A DNA stretch of 64,000 nt. Source: CAWCDJ01 sp963836015. GTDB lineage: Bacteria; Acidobacteriota; Terriglobia; Bryobacterales; Bryobacteraceae. The stretch spans positions 1 to 64,000 of the forward strand of contig CAWIIF010000004.1 in NCBI GenBank assembly GCA_963836015.1. Reading direction: 5' to 3'. A program made the position numbers and the translations under genes. The notes under the pieces are model-generated. The model ran no database searches. It was not told the DNA's origin and saw nothing but the letters and a program-made list of their open reading frames with translations. Shown piece after piece: positions 43,038 through 51,345 of the stretch (position 1 is its first letter; every line of letters starts with the position of its first letter).

Positions 43038-45628
43038 GATCCACCACGTTCGCAGTTGCATTCCTGGCGCTGTCTGCCGCGTCGTTCGGCCAGCAGCCTG
43101 CCAACGCACCATACCTCGATCCCAGCCTATCGCCTGAGAAACGGGCGGCGGATCTCGTTTCCCGAATGACCCTCGAAGAGAACGTGCTCCAGATGCAGAA
43201 CAGCGCTCCCGCCATTCCGCGTCTCGGCATCCCTGTCTACAACTGGTGGAACGAGGCGCTGCACGGCGTCGCCCAGGGCCGCGCCACCGTCTTTCCCGAG
43301 CCGATCGGTCTGGGCGCGACCTTCGATCCCGACCTGGTCCGCAGGATGGCCGACGCCATCTCCACCGAAGCGCGGGCCAAATTTCATGAGGCGCAGCGCC
43401 GTCCCCCCGTCGCCGAGGTCGGCCCGGGTGCGGCTCCGGGCCGCATCGCGTATCTGGATTACTGGTCGCCGAACATCAATATCTTCCGGGATCCCCGTTG
43501 GGGCCGCGGGCAGGAAACTTACGGCGAAGATCCATATCTCACCAGCCGCATGGGCGTGGCATTCGTCAAGGGGATGCAAGGCGACGATCCTCGATACCTG
43601 AAGGTCATCGCCACGCCCAAGCACTATGCCGTGCATAGCGGTCCGGAGCCTCTGCGTCACAGCTTCGACGCCAAGGTAAGCGAATATGACCTGCTCAACA
43701 CTTATCTGCCGGCGTTCAAGGCGGCGGTGACCGAAGGCAAGGCTGATTCCGTCATGTGCGTCTATAACTCCGTGGACGGCGTGCCCGGTTGCGCCAGCAC
43801 GGACCTGCTTCAAAAACGTTTGCGAGACCAGTGGGGATTCCAAGGCTATGTCGTCAGCGATTGCGGCGCCATCGGCGACATCTACAGGAGCCACAAATAC
43901 GCCCCCACGCAGGGTGCCGCTTCCGCGATTGCCGTGAAGGCGGGCACGGACCTGACCTGCGGCGGCGAATATCGAAGCCTCCTCGATGAAGTCAAAGCCG
44001 GTACGATTACCGAGGCCGAGATCACGCGAGCGGCCGAACGCCTCTTCGTGGCGCGCATCCGTCTGGGCATGTTCGATCCGCCGGAACGTGTGCCGTATAC
44101 GAAAATTCCATACTCCGAGAACGATTCCGCGGCGCACCGGCAACTCACGCGCGACGCGGAGCGGGAAGCCATCGTCCTGCTGAAGAACGAACGCGGCATC
44201 CTGCCTCTGAGATCCACGATCGGCAAGATCGCGGTAATCGGCCCGTCCGCCGACGATCCCGTTGCTCTCCTGGGAAACTACAACGGCATCTCGTCCAAGC
44301 AGGTGACGCCGCTCGAAGGCATCGCCAGGCAGTTCGCCCAGGCCAAAGTGCAATTCGCCCTGGGCGCAACCTACACCTCGAGCACGCCGGCTCTGGTGTC
44401 TTCGAATGTTCTAACCTCGCCCAACGGCGCGCCGGGCCTTCTAGCCGAGTATTGGGATAACCCCGAATTCCAGGGCCAGCCAAAGCTCCGCCGAAGCGAG
44501 CCGCGCGTGTACTTCGATTCCTTCATGGAAGAGCCGGCCGTGATGGCGGCCATCAGCGGCAACCAGTATTCGATTCGCTGGACCGGCACGCTCACGCCGC
44601 CGGCCACCGGCGATTATGTCGTTGCGGCGCGCACCGGACAGTGGAATCGCAATGGGAAGATCAAACTGTTCCTCGACGACAAGGAAGTCAACCCTGGCGG
44701 ACCCGCCGGCTTCAGGCCCACCGGACTCGGGCCGGGGCAAGGGCAGGGCCAGGGCGGCCGGCGCGCCGGTCCTCCGCCGCTGCAATTGGCGGGCGGCCAC
44801 CGGTATGCTGTGCGAGTCGAGTTCCAGCAGGCCGGCCCCGAAGGCTCCGCACAACTCAACTGGATTCCGCCGGCCCCCGTCCTGATCGCCGAGGCCGAGG
44901 AGGTTGCCAAAGATTCCGACGTGGCCATCGTCTGCGTCGGCCTGAACGGGTCGCAGGAGGGCGAGGGGCACGACCGCACAGCCATTGAACTCCCCGAGAC
45001 GGAGGAGAACCTGCTCCAAGCGATGGTTGCCACCGGCAAGCCGGTCGTGGTCGTTCTCACCAGCGGCAGCGCCTTGGCCGTGAACTACGCCGCGGAGCAC
45101 GCCGCCGCTATTCTTTCTGCCTGGTACGGCGGCGAAGAAGCCGGCACCGCTGTCGCCGATACTCTGGCGGGCATAAACAACCCCGCGGGCCGTCTGCCGG
45201 TGACCTTCTACAAGAGCACCGAGCAGCTTCCCGCGTTCACCGACTACAACATGAAGGGCCACACCTATCGCTATTTCAAAGGCGATCCGCTTTACCCATT
45301 CGGTTTCGGCCTGAGCTATTCGACGTTCCAGTATTCGGGCCTGAGCGCGAAACGCACGGAGAAGGGCGCCGACATCCGCGCGACGGTCAAGAATACTTCG
45401 AAGGTCGATGGCGATGAAGTCGTACAGCTATACGTCGCCGGCGGCCCCGGAGAGGAATCTCCGATCCGCAATCTCCGCGGCTTCCAGCGTATTCGCTTGC
45501 GCGCGGGCGAGAGCCGGCAGGTGAGTTTTTCGGTGCCTTCGGCTGACCTTCCGAACGGCAAGGTGGCGATCAGCGTCGGCGGCGGCCAACCGCTGGCCAA
45601 CATCCCGCACCTGATCGGCGAGCTGTAA
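43034..45628 (+). CDS. Secreted GH3 beta-glycosidase with PA14 insertion
   Basis: 864 residues starting at TTG 43034, chosen because AGGAGA lies five bases upstream, the signal peptide (MRSTTFAVAFLALSAASFG) begins there, and TTGA overlaps the relic's stop; the longer reading from 42989 lacks a signal. TIM-barrel domain with nucleophile Asp276 in YVVSDCGAI; alpha/beta sandwich with a PA14 domain inserted at about 465-610 that contains a GQGQGQGGRRAG stretch; SQEGEGHDR includes the probable acid/base Glu; C-terminal FnIII-like domain (GFGLSYSTF onward). This layout is typical of xylan 1,4-beta-xylosidases and beta-glucosidases of GH3. Convergent with the gene ending at 45635. Confidence 0.9.
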   Translation: MRSTTFAVAFLALSAASFGQQPANAPYLDPSLSPEKRAADLVSRMTLEENVLQMQNSAPAIPRLGIPVYNWWNEALHGVAQGRATVFPEPIGLGATFDPDLVRRMADAISTEARAKFHEAQRRPPVAEVGPGAAPGRIAYLDYWSPNINIFRDPRWGRGQETYGEDPYLTSRMGVAFVKGMQGDDPRYLKVIATPKHYAVHSGPEPLRHSFDAKVSEYDLLNTYLPAFKAAVTEGKADSVMCVYNSVDGVPGCASTDLLQKRLRDQWGFQGYVVSDCGAIGDIYRSHKYAPTQGAASAIAVKAGTDLTCGGEYRSLLDEVKAGTITEAEITRAAERLFVARIRLGMFDPPERVPYTKIPYSENDSAAHRQLTRDAEREAIVLLKNERGILPLRSTIGKIAVIGPSADDPVALLGNYNGISSKQVTPLEGIARQFAQAKVQFALGATYTSSTPALVSSNVLTSPNGAPGLLAEYWDNPEFQGQPKLRRSEPRVYFDSFMEEPAVMAAISGNQYSIRWTGTLTPPATGDYVVAARTGQWNRNGKIKLFLDDKEVNPGGPAGFRPTGLGPGQGQGQGGRRAGPPPLQLAGGHRYAVRVEFQQAGPEGSAQLNWIPPAPVLIAEAEEVAKDSDVAIVCVGLNGSQEGEGHDRTAIELPETEENLLQAMVATGKPVVVVLTSGSALAVNYAAEHAAAILSAWYGGEEAGTAVADTLAGINNPAGRLPVTFYKSTEQLPAFTDYNMKGHTYRYFKGDPLYPFGFGLSYSTFQYSGLSAKRTEKGADIRATVKNTSKVDGDEVVQLYVAGGPGEESPIRNLRGFQRIRLRAGESRQVSFSVPSADLPNGKVAISVGGGQPLANIPHLIGEL

Positions 45629-45634
45629 GCTCCA

Positions 45635-48304
45635 TCATCCCCGCGCCATAACGAAATACGGCTGGTTGGCAAACACCTCGTTGAAACCGGGGTACAAGGC
45701 TGCCGCAGGTCCTTGCCGCAGGTGGAAATAGTACTGGAGAGAAAACGGCGACTCGGTATAAGCGGCCGGTATTGCGGCCCGATAAACCTGCCCGTCCGGC
45801 TGCATGCCAATCGACTGCCACCGCTCGGCCTGATTCACCTGGCGATATCGCAGGGTAACCGCCGTTGGAGTGCCATTCACGCGCACCGCGACCGGCACTG
45901 GCTTGCCGGGCTGATAGCTGGCGACAGGAGTGTGAGTGCACGAGAAAGACGGTCGGGACGGACGGCCTGAAGCGCGCTCCATCGCCTCTTTCAGGCGCTC
46001 CTGTAGTTCCGGCGTGGCATCGAACCGGGTGCTCTCGACCGCCGCCAGATCCTGATCGATGGCAGGCAGGCGGTCTATCCAATGGCCGCGCCGCACCGGA
46101 GCGTCGCCGTAGGTCAGATCCGCCACGTATACGCCGCGAGCGCGTTCGGCCATTGCCGCCCAGGTCCCTCGGGCCCGACGGTAAGCGGTAACCGCGCGCT
46201 GGTGCGCGGACTCATTGCCGGTCCGGCGATACAGATCAAAGAGCACGCCGGCACGGAGCTTGTCCGCATAGAAGCGTCCGAGGGCCACTTGAATCAGGAC
46301 ATCTTCTTCCCAGCGGCGGAAAGCCGGATCGCGGCGCGACGGCACGGCGCCGGCCGCCGCTTCCAGGGCCTGCGCGGCCTTGTCGCACGAGTCCTCGAAG
46401 AATTGCGCAACTTCGATGGGCGAGAACTTGCCGCTGGCACTCCCGCCCAGCAACTCGGCAGCGTGCTCTTCGACGGAGGAAAACATCTCGGGATCGAGTG
46501 GGCTCACGGTACCGAACCTCTTCGGCGCCGGTGTGTCGCCGTAGGGCACTGGGGCGCCGCCTTCCATCATGGGCATATTGGCGGGCACCTCGACCCAGTA
46601 GCCCAGATTCGAGGCGGAGGGCTGATGCGCGGTAGTCAGCAGAGGCAGCACGCGGCTCGCATTGGCGAGAGCCGTTTCGGCCGGTGCGGCGGCACGTTCG
46701 AAGGTGGAGCGCAAATAGCGCCGCCACTGGTCCGGGTCCGCATTCGGGTTGTAGAGCAACCGTCCCCAGACGCGGTAACTGTATTCGTATTTGCGCCAGT
46801 CGCCGCCGGTCGGGTTCAGCGACGCGTCTGCGTAGCCGCAGCGGCCTCCCGGCCGGCCGGTGCCTTGACGTCCTTTGAAGAAGAGAGGCTCGCAGAGCTC
46901 CACACCGGATGCTCCGCAGAAATGGGACGCATGGCCATACGCCGCGGCGGTGGCCGGGTCGCCCCAGAGCAGCATGCGCTGCGTGCCGGCCCACATGCGG
47001 AAGAGCACACCATAGCGGTGCCCCCGCTGGAAAAGGTCCCCATAGCCATAACGGAGAAAACGCCGCGAACCGTTGGAGAGACTGAAAATCCCTTCCACTC
47101 GTTCTCCATCGCGCGGCATTTCCAATTCCCGGATGGCTGCCTGGTGATAGCCCATTCCCTGGTGCTCGGCCCAGTATTTCGGCGAGATTTTAACCGGCAT
47201 GCCGGTCTCCAATGCCACGTCGATCATCTTCTGATCGATTCCCTTGGCATGCATATCGATCTCGATGGGCCGCCCCGCGCGGACGATCCCCTGAAATACC
47301 GTTCGCCAGAAATCGTAGCTTCCTTCCGGAATACCGCTCTCGCCATGCACCCGCATGGTGAGCCCTTGAATGCCGGGGCAGGTTTTCAGCAGCAGCGCGA
47401 GAGCGTCGCGGCAGTACGCAGCGTGCGTCTCCGGCGTGAGTCCTTCGATGCGATGCTGGGCGCGCGGGCTGTCGGTCCACTGATAGGCATGGGTCCACAA
47501 AGCAAGTTGAAAATCCAGCCCGCATGCGGTCGCTTGCTCGATGATGAATCGGAGCGCCTCCAGGTTGCGCTCACGCTCACCCTCTTGGAGCGGCACGGCG
47601 CGGACTTTGTATCCCGGAACGTCGAGCAGGTAGGGATATGGAAAGTGGAGGTAATCGCCGACCACGCCTCGCGGGAAATCGTAGCCCCAACCGAAAGCCA
47701 GACTGAAGCGATTGAAGCGATTCGTTACCAGAGCCGAAAGGTAGTCGCGCCAGTAGTCCCGATCGTAGAACCAGCTCTTGTCCTCGACCTCGCTGACGAA
47801 CGCCCGCGCGACACTGCGGATGGCGTTCGCAGGCTTCTCCTGGATGGAGCCTGCGAGCGTCAGCGCCGCCACCGGATCGACACTATGTTCCACCCGGTCG
47901 GCCAGTTCCGTAAGGGCGTAGACGAGACCGCGAGTTTCGGAAGCGGACGCACGGACGGCTGGCTTTCCGTTCTGCTTGCCGGGTGCGAGCCGGAAGGCCT
48001 CTTTGGGCAGATCCGTCTCCTGCCCGCCAACGATTACGGCTGCCTGAAACTCCCCCGCCTGCGCCCTGGACGCAACGACCGCGCATGTGGCGCCTTTGCC
48101 TTCCAGAGCGTGGCGCAGTTGGCCGATCGCCCACCCGACAGGGATCGCTGACGGCGGTTTGTCTGAGTCGTCTCGAATGATCGCGATTCGCGTGGATGCT
48201 GCCGCAAGTCCGCCGGCCAGGCAACCGGCCGCCGTTGCCTGGCCGGCCTGCTTCAGAAAACTCCGTCTCGGGGTTTTGTTCATAGCACTATCCAGGACTC
48301 TCAT
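45635..48304 (-). CDS. Large Tat-exported GH67N/GH20-like protein, function unassigned
   Basis: 889 residues. The ATG at 48304 overlaps the preceding gene's TGA (48301-48304), suggesting coupling; an ATG at 48283 gives MNKTPRRSFLKQAGQ. The Tat motif RRSFLK is clear. Residues about 40-160 look like the alpha-glucuronidase/hexosaminidase N-terminal domain (ETRGLVYALTELADRV); a TIM-barrel-like middle (RFSLAFGWGYDFP, FQLALWTHAYQW, TMRVHGESGI, KISPKYWAEHQGMGY, RFLRYGYGDL) and a helical C-terminal region follow, then a beta domain (VASYQPGKPVPVAV). Acidic candidates exist (the Glu in RVHGESG) but no family signature is certain. Probably a glucuronoxylan- or glycosaminide-directed enzyme; that is inference. 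Confidence 0.65.
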   Translation of the reverse strand: MRVLDSAMNKTPRRSFLKQAGQATAAGCLAGGLAAASTRIAIIRDDSDKPPSAIPVGWAIGQLRHALEGKGATCAVVASRAQAGEFQAAVIVGGQETDLPKEAFRLAPGKQNGKPAVRASASETRGLVYALTELADRVEHSVDPVAALTLAGSIQEKPANAIRSVARAFVSEVEDKSWFYDRDYWRDYLSALVTNRFNRFSLAFGWGYDFPRGVVGDYLHFPYPYLLDVPGYKVRAVPLQEGERERNLEALRFIIEQATACGLDFQLALWTHAYQWTDSPRAQHRIEGLTPETHAAYCRDALALLLKTCPGIQGLTMRVHGESGIPEGSYDFWRTVFQGIVRAGRPIEIDMHAKGIDQKMIDVALETGMPVKISPKYWAEHQGMGYHQAAIRELEMPRDGERVEGIFSLSNGSRRFLRYGYGDLFQRGHRYGVLFRMWAGTQRMLLWGDPATAAAYGHASHFCGASGVELCEPLFFKGRQGTGRPGGRCGYADASLNPTGGDWRKYEYSYRVWGRLLYNPNADPDQWRRYLRSTFERAAAPAETALANASRVLPLLTTAHQPSASNLGYWVEVPANMPMMEGGAPVPYGDTPAPKRFGTVSPLDPEMFSSVEEHAAELLGGSASGKFSPIEVAQFFEDSCDKAAQALEAAAGAVPSRRDPAFRRWEEDVLIQVALGRFYADKLRAGVLFDLYRRTGNESAHQRAVTAYRRARGTWAAMAERARGVYVADLTYGDAPVRRGHWIDRLPAIDQDLAAVESTRFDATPELQERLKEAMERASGRPSRPSFSCTHTPVASYQPGKPVPVAVRVNGTPTAVTLRYRQVNQAERWQSIGMQPDGQVYRAAIPAAYTESPFSLQYYFHLRQGPAAALYPGFNEVFANQPYFVMARG

Positions 48305-50562
48305 TTCCGGAAATTCGTGTCCCCTTTGACGGGACCCTCGCCGTCATCCGTGATCGTGCCGGGACGCCAATCCTTCGCCACGCCGATGTCGGCTGCCGCG
48401 GATGCGGTCAGGGCGTTCAGATCCACAAGCCGATTGAGACGGCCGAGATATTGCGGCTTATACTGGCTGGTTACGACGTCGGCATAGGCCTTCCAGTGCG
48501 TTAAGGCAGCTTCCAGATGCCGGATTGCAGCCGCCTGGCGTTCCGTTTTGGGATCGGCGTCAAACATGGCCAGATCGGCAGCCGCGAGAATCTTCTCACT
48601 ATAGTAGTCGCCGAGATCGGCCATCGCCTCCGCATCTCCCAAGGTCAGGCGGAATTCCCTGCTTTTGCTGGGAAGAGGCCGAAGTCCCTCAATGGCGCGA
48701 TGCGCCGCGGCGGCATCCCTCTTCAACTCTTCGGCCACCTGAAGCGGCGTGATGCCTTCCATCTTGTCTCGCTTAAGCAACCGAGCCCGCCACTGGCGAA
48801 CGTTGAGGATGCCGCTTCCAGGCATGGTTTGGCCGTTAATGAAATCGGCAACCGAAAAGAATCCGGTGCCATTCCCTTTTTGGATATTGGCTTCCGGAAA
48901 CCACTTGAAATCGAGGTCGCGCCAGAAGAACCGGGTTATCTGAGACATGGTCTTGGAAGCATTGGCAAGCGCCGCATAGAGCTTGGGCGCTGGGACGCCC
49001 GGAAAGCGAACCGCCAACATCCGCTCAAACAGTGAATCGGGCAAATCGGGGTCATAGCTCAACCGGCCCCACAATGCGAAGCTGTACCACTGCTTCTGGA
49101 TGACGAGTTGTCGCGGCGTTTCCGGCTCTTTGTCGATGAATTCGCGGCCCCACGTGTAACCGTCAGGTCCCATGTTGAAACCGGCCACGCGGTCCGGGCC
49201 GGGGATGTTCTTCACGTAGGCCCTGGCATAGTCCGGATCGCCCCAGCGAAAGCTGTAGATATCGTCGTTTCGGACCTCAAGCCAGGTACGGAGGTTCTTC
49301 GGCATCTCCTCCAGCACGGGCGCGATGAACGGCGGATTGGGCTCGGAATACATGTGCGCTACCGAGTATTTGAAGCTGAAGTCGAAGGGCCCGGGATAGT
49401 CCTTGAATGCTTCGATCGATTTGGACTGCGATGTCTGATGATAGCGGTGGATGAGGCGGAACTGTCGGCCCGGTTGCTCTTTGAGCGCATCGCGGATGCC
49501 TTCCCCGTATGTCCGCCACAACCACTCCTCGTGATCGAACGTGCCCTGTTTGCTGTTCATGTTCTCGCCGGCGGTGATGCCGATGCCGGCCAGGAGCGGA
49601 TACGTTTTGACCGTCTCACGAACGCTGGCACGAAAATAAGCAATCGTCTCCGGATTATTTCCGTCCTCCGTAATATTGTGTTTGCCCTCCGTGCCCCACA
49701 CGAAGATGTTCCAGGTGTACCAGTAGACGTCAATGCCGCGGTCCTTCGCATACTGCATGACCTCGCGCCAGAAACGGATCTTGTCGTCAATGGTCATGCG
49801 TTTCACGATGGCCACATTACCTAACTGAAAAGCCTGAGACATGGCGTTGCTGTTCATATTGAATTTGAGATCGAACGGCTCGCGGTTGCCCCACACGTCG
49901 TTCAGCGCGATGTCTGGATACTCCGGTACTTTCACGATCGACGGAAAGGGGTGGAGATTCCAAAGGGAAATCTCATTGAAGCGGTGCCGCGCCATCTCGT
50001 CGAGCATGGTGTGCCAGAATTCCATACTCCACATTTCTGGAATATTGGCTTGCCCGGAATCGCTGGTATCGGAGTAGGACGGGGTGCGGCGGTCCAACGG
50101 AATATTGAACTTGATGCCGCGTTGGACAATGTGGGGCGAGTGATCCGAATCCCGCGTGTCCTTGATGGTCCCCAGGCGGATCGCTTCCGCCAGGTCGAGC
50201 CCGCCATACATGGCTCCCGAGGGATCGGCGCCGAGAACCGCAATTGTCAGGCGCCCACGCTGCTCTTGTCGGCGGATGGCATAAGACTGCGGACCGGCAT
50301 TCTTCAGAGAAACGACGCCGAGCCGTTGGGCAAGCGCGTTGCACTCGGCCGCATCTCCGGCGATGACGAAGCGGACCGGGCTGCGATCAGAAGCAAGGTC
50401 GCGGATGACGTGGTCGGCGGAGGATGCGTTGGGCGCGAACGCATGACGGATCTCGGACGCGGCGAAGGAGACCTGGGGAGCGTTGCTGTCGTAGAACACC
50501 GGCTGGGCATTCAGTATGATCCCGGTAAAGCCGGCGAACAAAAAAGCTGCGGACGTTTTCAT
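48301..50562 (-). CDS. Large secreted GH67N/GH20-like protein, function unassigned
   Basis: 753 residues from the ATG at 50562 (AGGAG upstream); the reading from 50640 has no signal. Signal peptide about 1-19. The N-terminal domain (VFYDSNAPQVSFAASEIRHA to AMYGGLDLAEAIRLG) resembles the alpha-glucuronidase N-terminal domain that precedes GH67 and GH20 barrels; HIVQRGIKFNIPLDRRTPSY opens a TIM-barrel-like region with WYTWNIFVWGTEG, GIGITAGENMN and FRWGDPDYARAYVKN, followed by helices. It shares landmarks with the next gene (HGESG versus AGENM, RYGYGDL versus RWGDPDYA), so the two are distant relatives with possibly complementary specificities. First gene of the pair. Confidence 0.65.
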   Translation of the reverse strand: MKTSAAFLFAGFTGIILNAQPVFYDSNAPQVSFAASEIRHAFAPNASSADHVIRDLASDRSPVRFVIAGDAAECNALAQRLGVVSLKNAGPQSYAIRRQEQRGRLTIAVLGADPSGAMYGGLDLAEAIRLGTIKDTRDSDHSPHIVQRGIKFNIPLDRRTPSYSDTSDSGQANIPEMWSMEFWHTMLDEMARHRFNEISLWNLHPFPSIVKVPEYPDIALNDVWGNREPFDLKFNMNSNAMSQAFQLGNVAIVKRMTIDDKIRFWREVMQYAKDRGIDVYWYTWNIFVWGTEGKHNITEDGNNPETIAYFRASVRETVKTYPLLAGIGITAGENMNSKQGTFDHEEWLWRTYGEGIRDALKEQPGRQFRLIHRYHQTSQSKSIEAFKDYPGPFDFSFKYSVAHMYSEPNPPFIAPVLEEMPKNLRTWLEVRNDDIYSFRWGDPDYARAYVKNIPGPDRVAGFNMGPDGYTWGREFIDKEPETPRQLVIQKQWYSFALWGRLSYDPDLPDSLFERMLAVRFPGVPAPKLYAALANASKTMSQITRFFWRDLDFKWFPEANIQKGNGTGFFSVADFINGQTMPGSGILNVRQWRARLLKRDKMEGITPLQVAEELKRDAAAAHRAIEGLRPLPSKSREFRLTLGDAEAMADLGDYYSEKILAAADLAMFDADPKTERQAAAIRHLEAALTHWKAYADVVTSQYKPQYLGRLNRLVDLNALTASAAADIGVAKDWRPGTITDDGEGPVKGDTNFRK

Positions 50563-51345
50563 ATGCGCTCCTGTGCATTGGGGCGGAATCGTGGTGGCTC
50601 GTTCCAGCCCCAGTTGCTGATCGGCTCTCCTCTGGCTCATTTCTTGAGCCGATGAGGGCGTCGCACATTCAGTTGAACTGGTGGTAAGCGGCTGAAATCA
50701 TCTTACGCCAGTTCTCGTTCGGCAAGGATCGCCCGCGCTAATCTGGACCACACGCCCGCAGGTGAGTTCCCAAGACCAAGGTTCAATACGCCATCATTGC
50801 GCCTGGATCTCGGCCACGGCGACTCACGATCCGCCGGCGATCCGCGCTCGCCGTAGCGATGGCGTCAACCCTGCAGGGCGTCCGGCCTTGCGGGATCATG
50901 GTCGAGATCTGCGTGAAGAACGCCTCGCGATCGTTCAGCGCCTGGCAATTCCGAAGCGCTGGAATTGCGGCATGGCGAGTGCTCTCGAATTCCGGTATCG
51001 CCCCTGCGCTCCCCGACGGGGCTGGCGCGAGCCCGGCGTTCTCTCGGTCGTCCGTCGGGATCGCCACGTATCCATGAACGCGGACAGGCTTGCCCGGCTG
51101 GCCGCCTTAATCCGCTGTACCAAATCAGCGACCACAGCGGCCCAGTTCGAGTCCAGGGTCCTCGCAGTCGGCTGGATCGGAGGATCATCGGCAAACAGGA
51201 AGTTGAGAACCGCAGGGACGTTAAGAAGCATTTGACCATCCGGAGCCAGTACCTTTACGCGTGCTTGGACGCTTTGGCCGCGCCGGAGGCGCCGCACGAG
51301 TGGCTCTCGAAGGGAACAAAAGCGGCGCTCGATCGTATTCCAAGT
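50563..51345. other. Long intergenic stretch without a recognisable gene
   Basis: About 780 bases between the glycosidase pair and the ADOP permease. The minus strand has patchy protein-like readings (VKVLAPDGQMLLNVPAVLNF and NWAAVVADLVQRIKAA around 51255-51080; REAFFTQISTMIPQG around 50935-50880) that need at least one frame change and match no family I recognise; this may be a decayed gene. No convincing start, promoter or terminator was found. Confidence 0.4.

Noticed and set aside
46082..48151. A 689-codon open frame on the plus strand
   Set aside because: Antisense to the Tat-exported protein at 45635-48304; composition is Arg/Gly/His-rich without any domain.
50640..50760. LacI-type operator upstream of the 50562 gene
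   Set aside because: GGTAAGCGGCTGAA has three mismatches to the consensus, which is too weak at this GC content.
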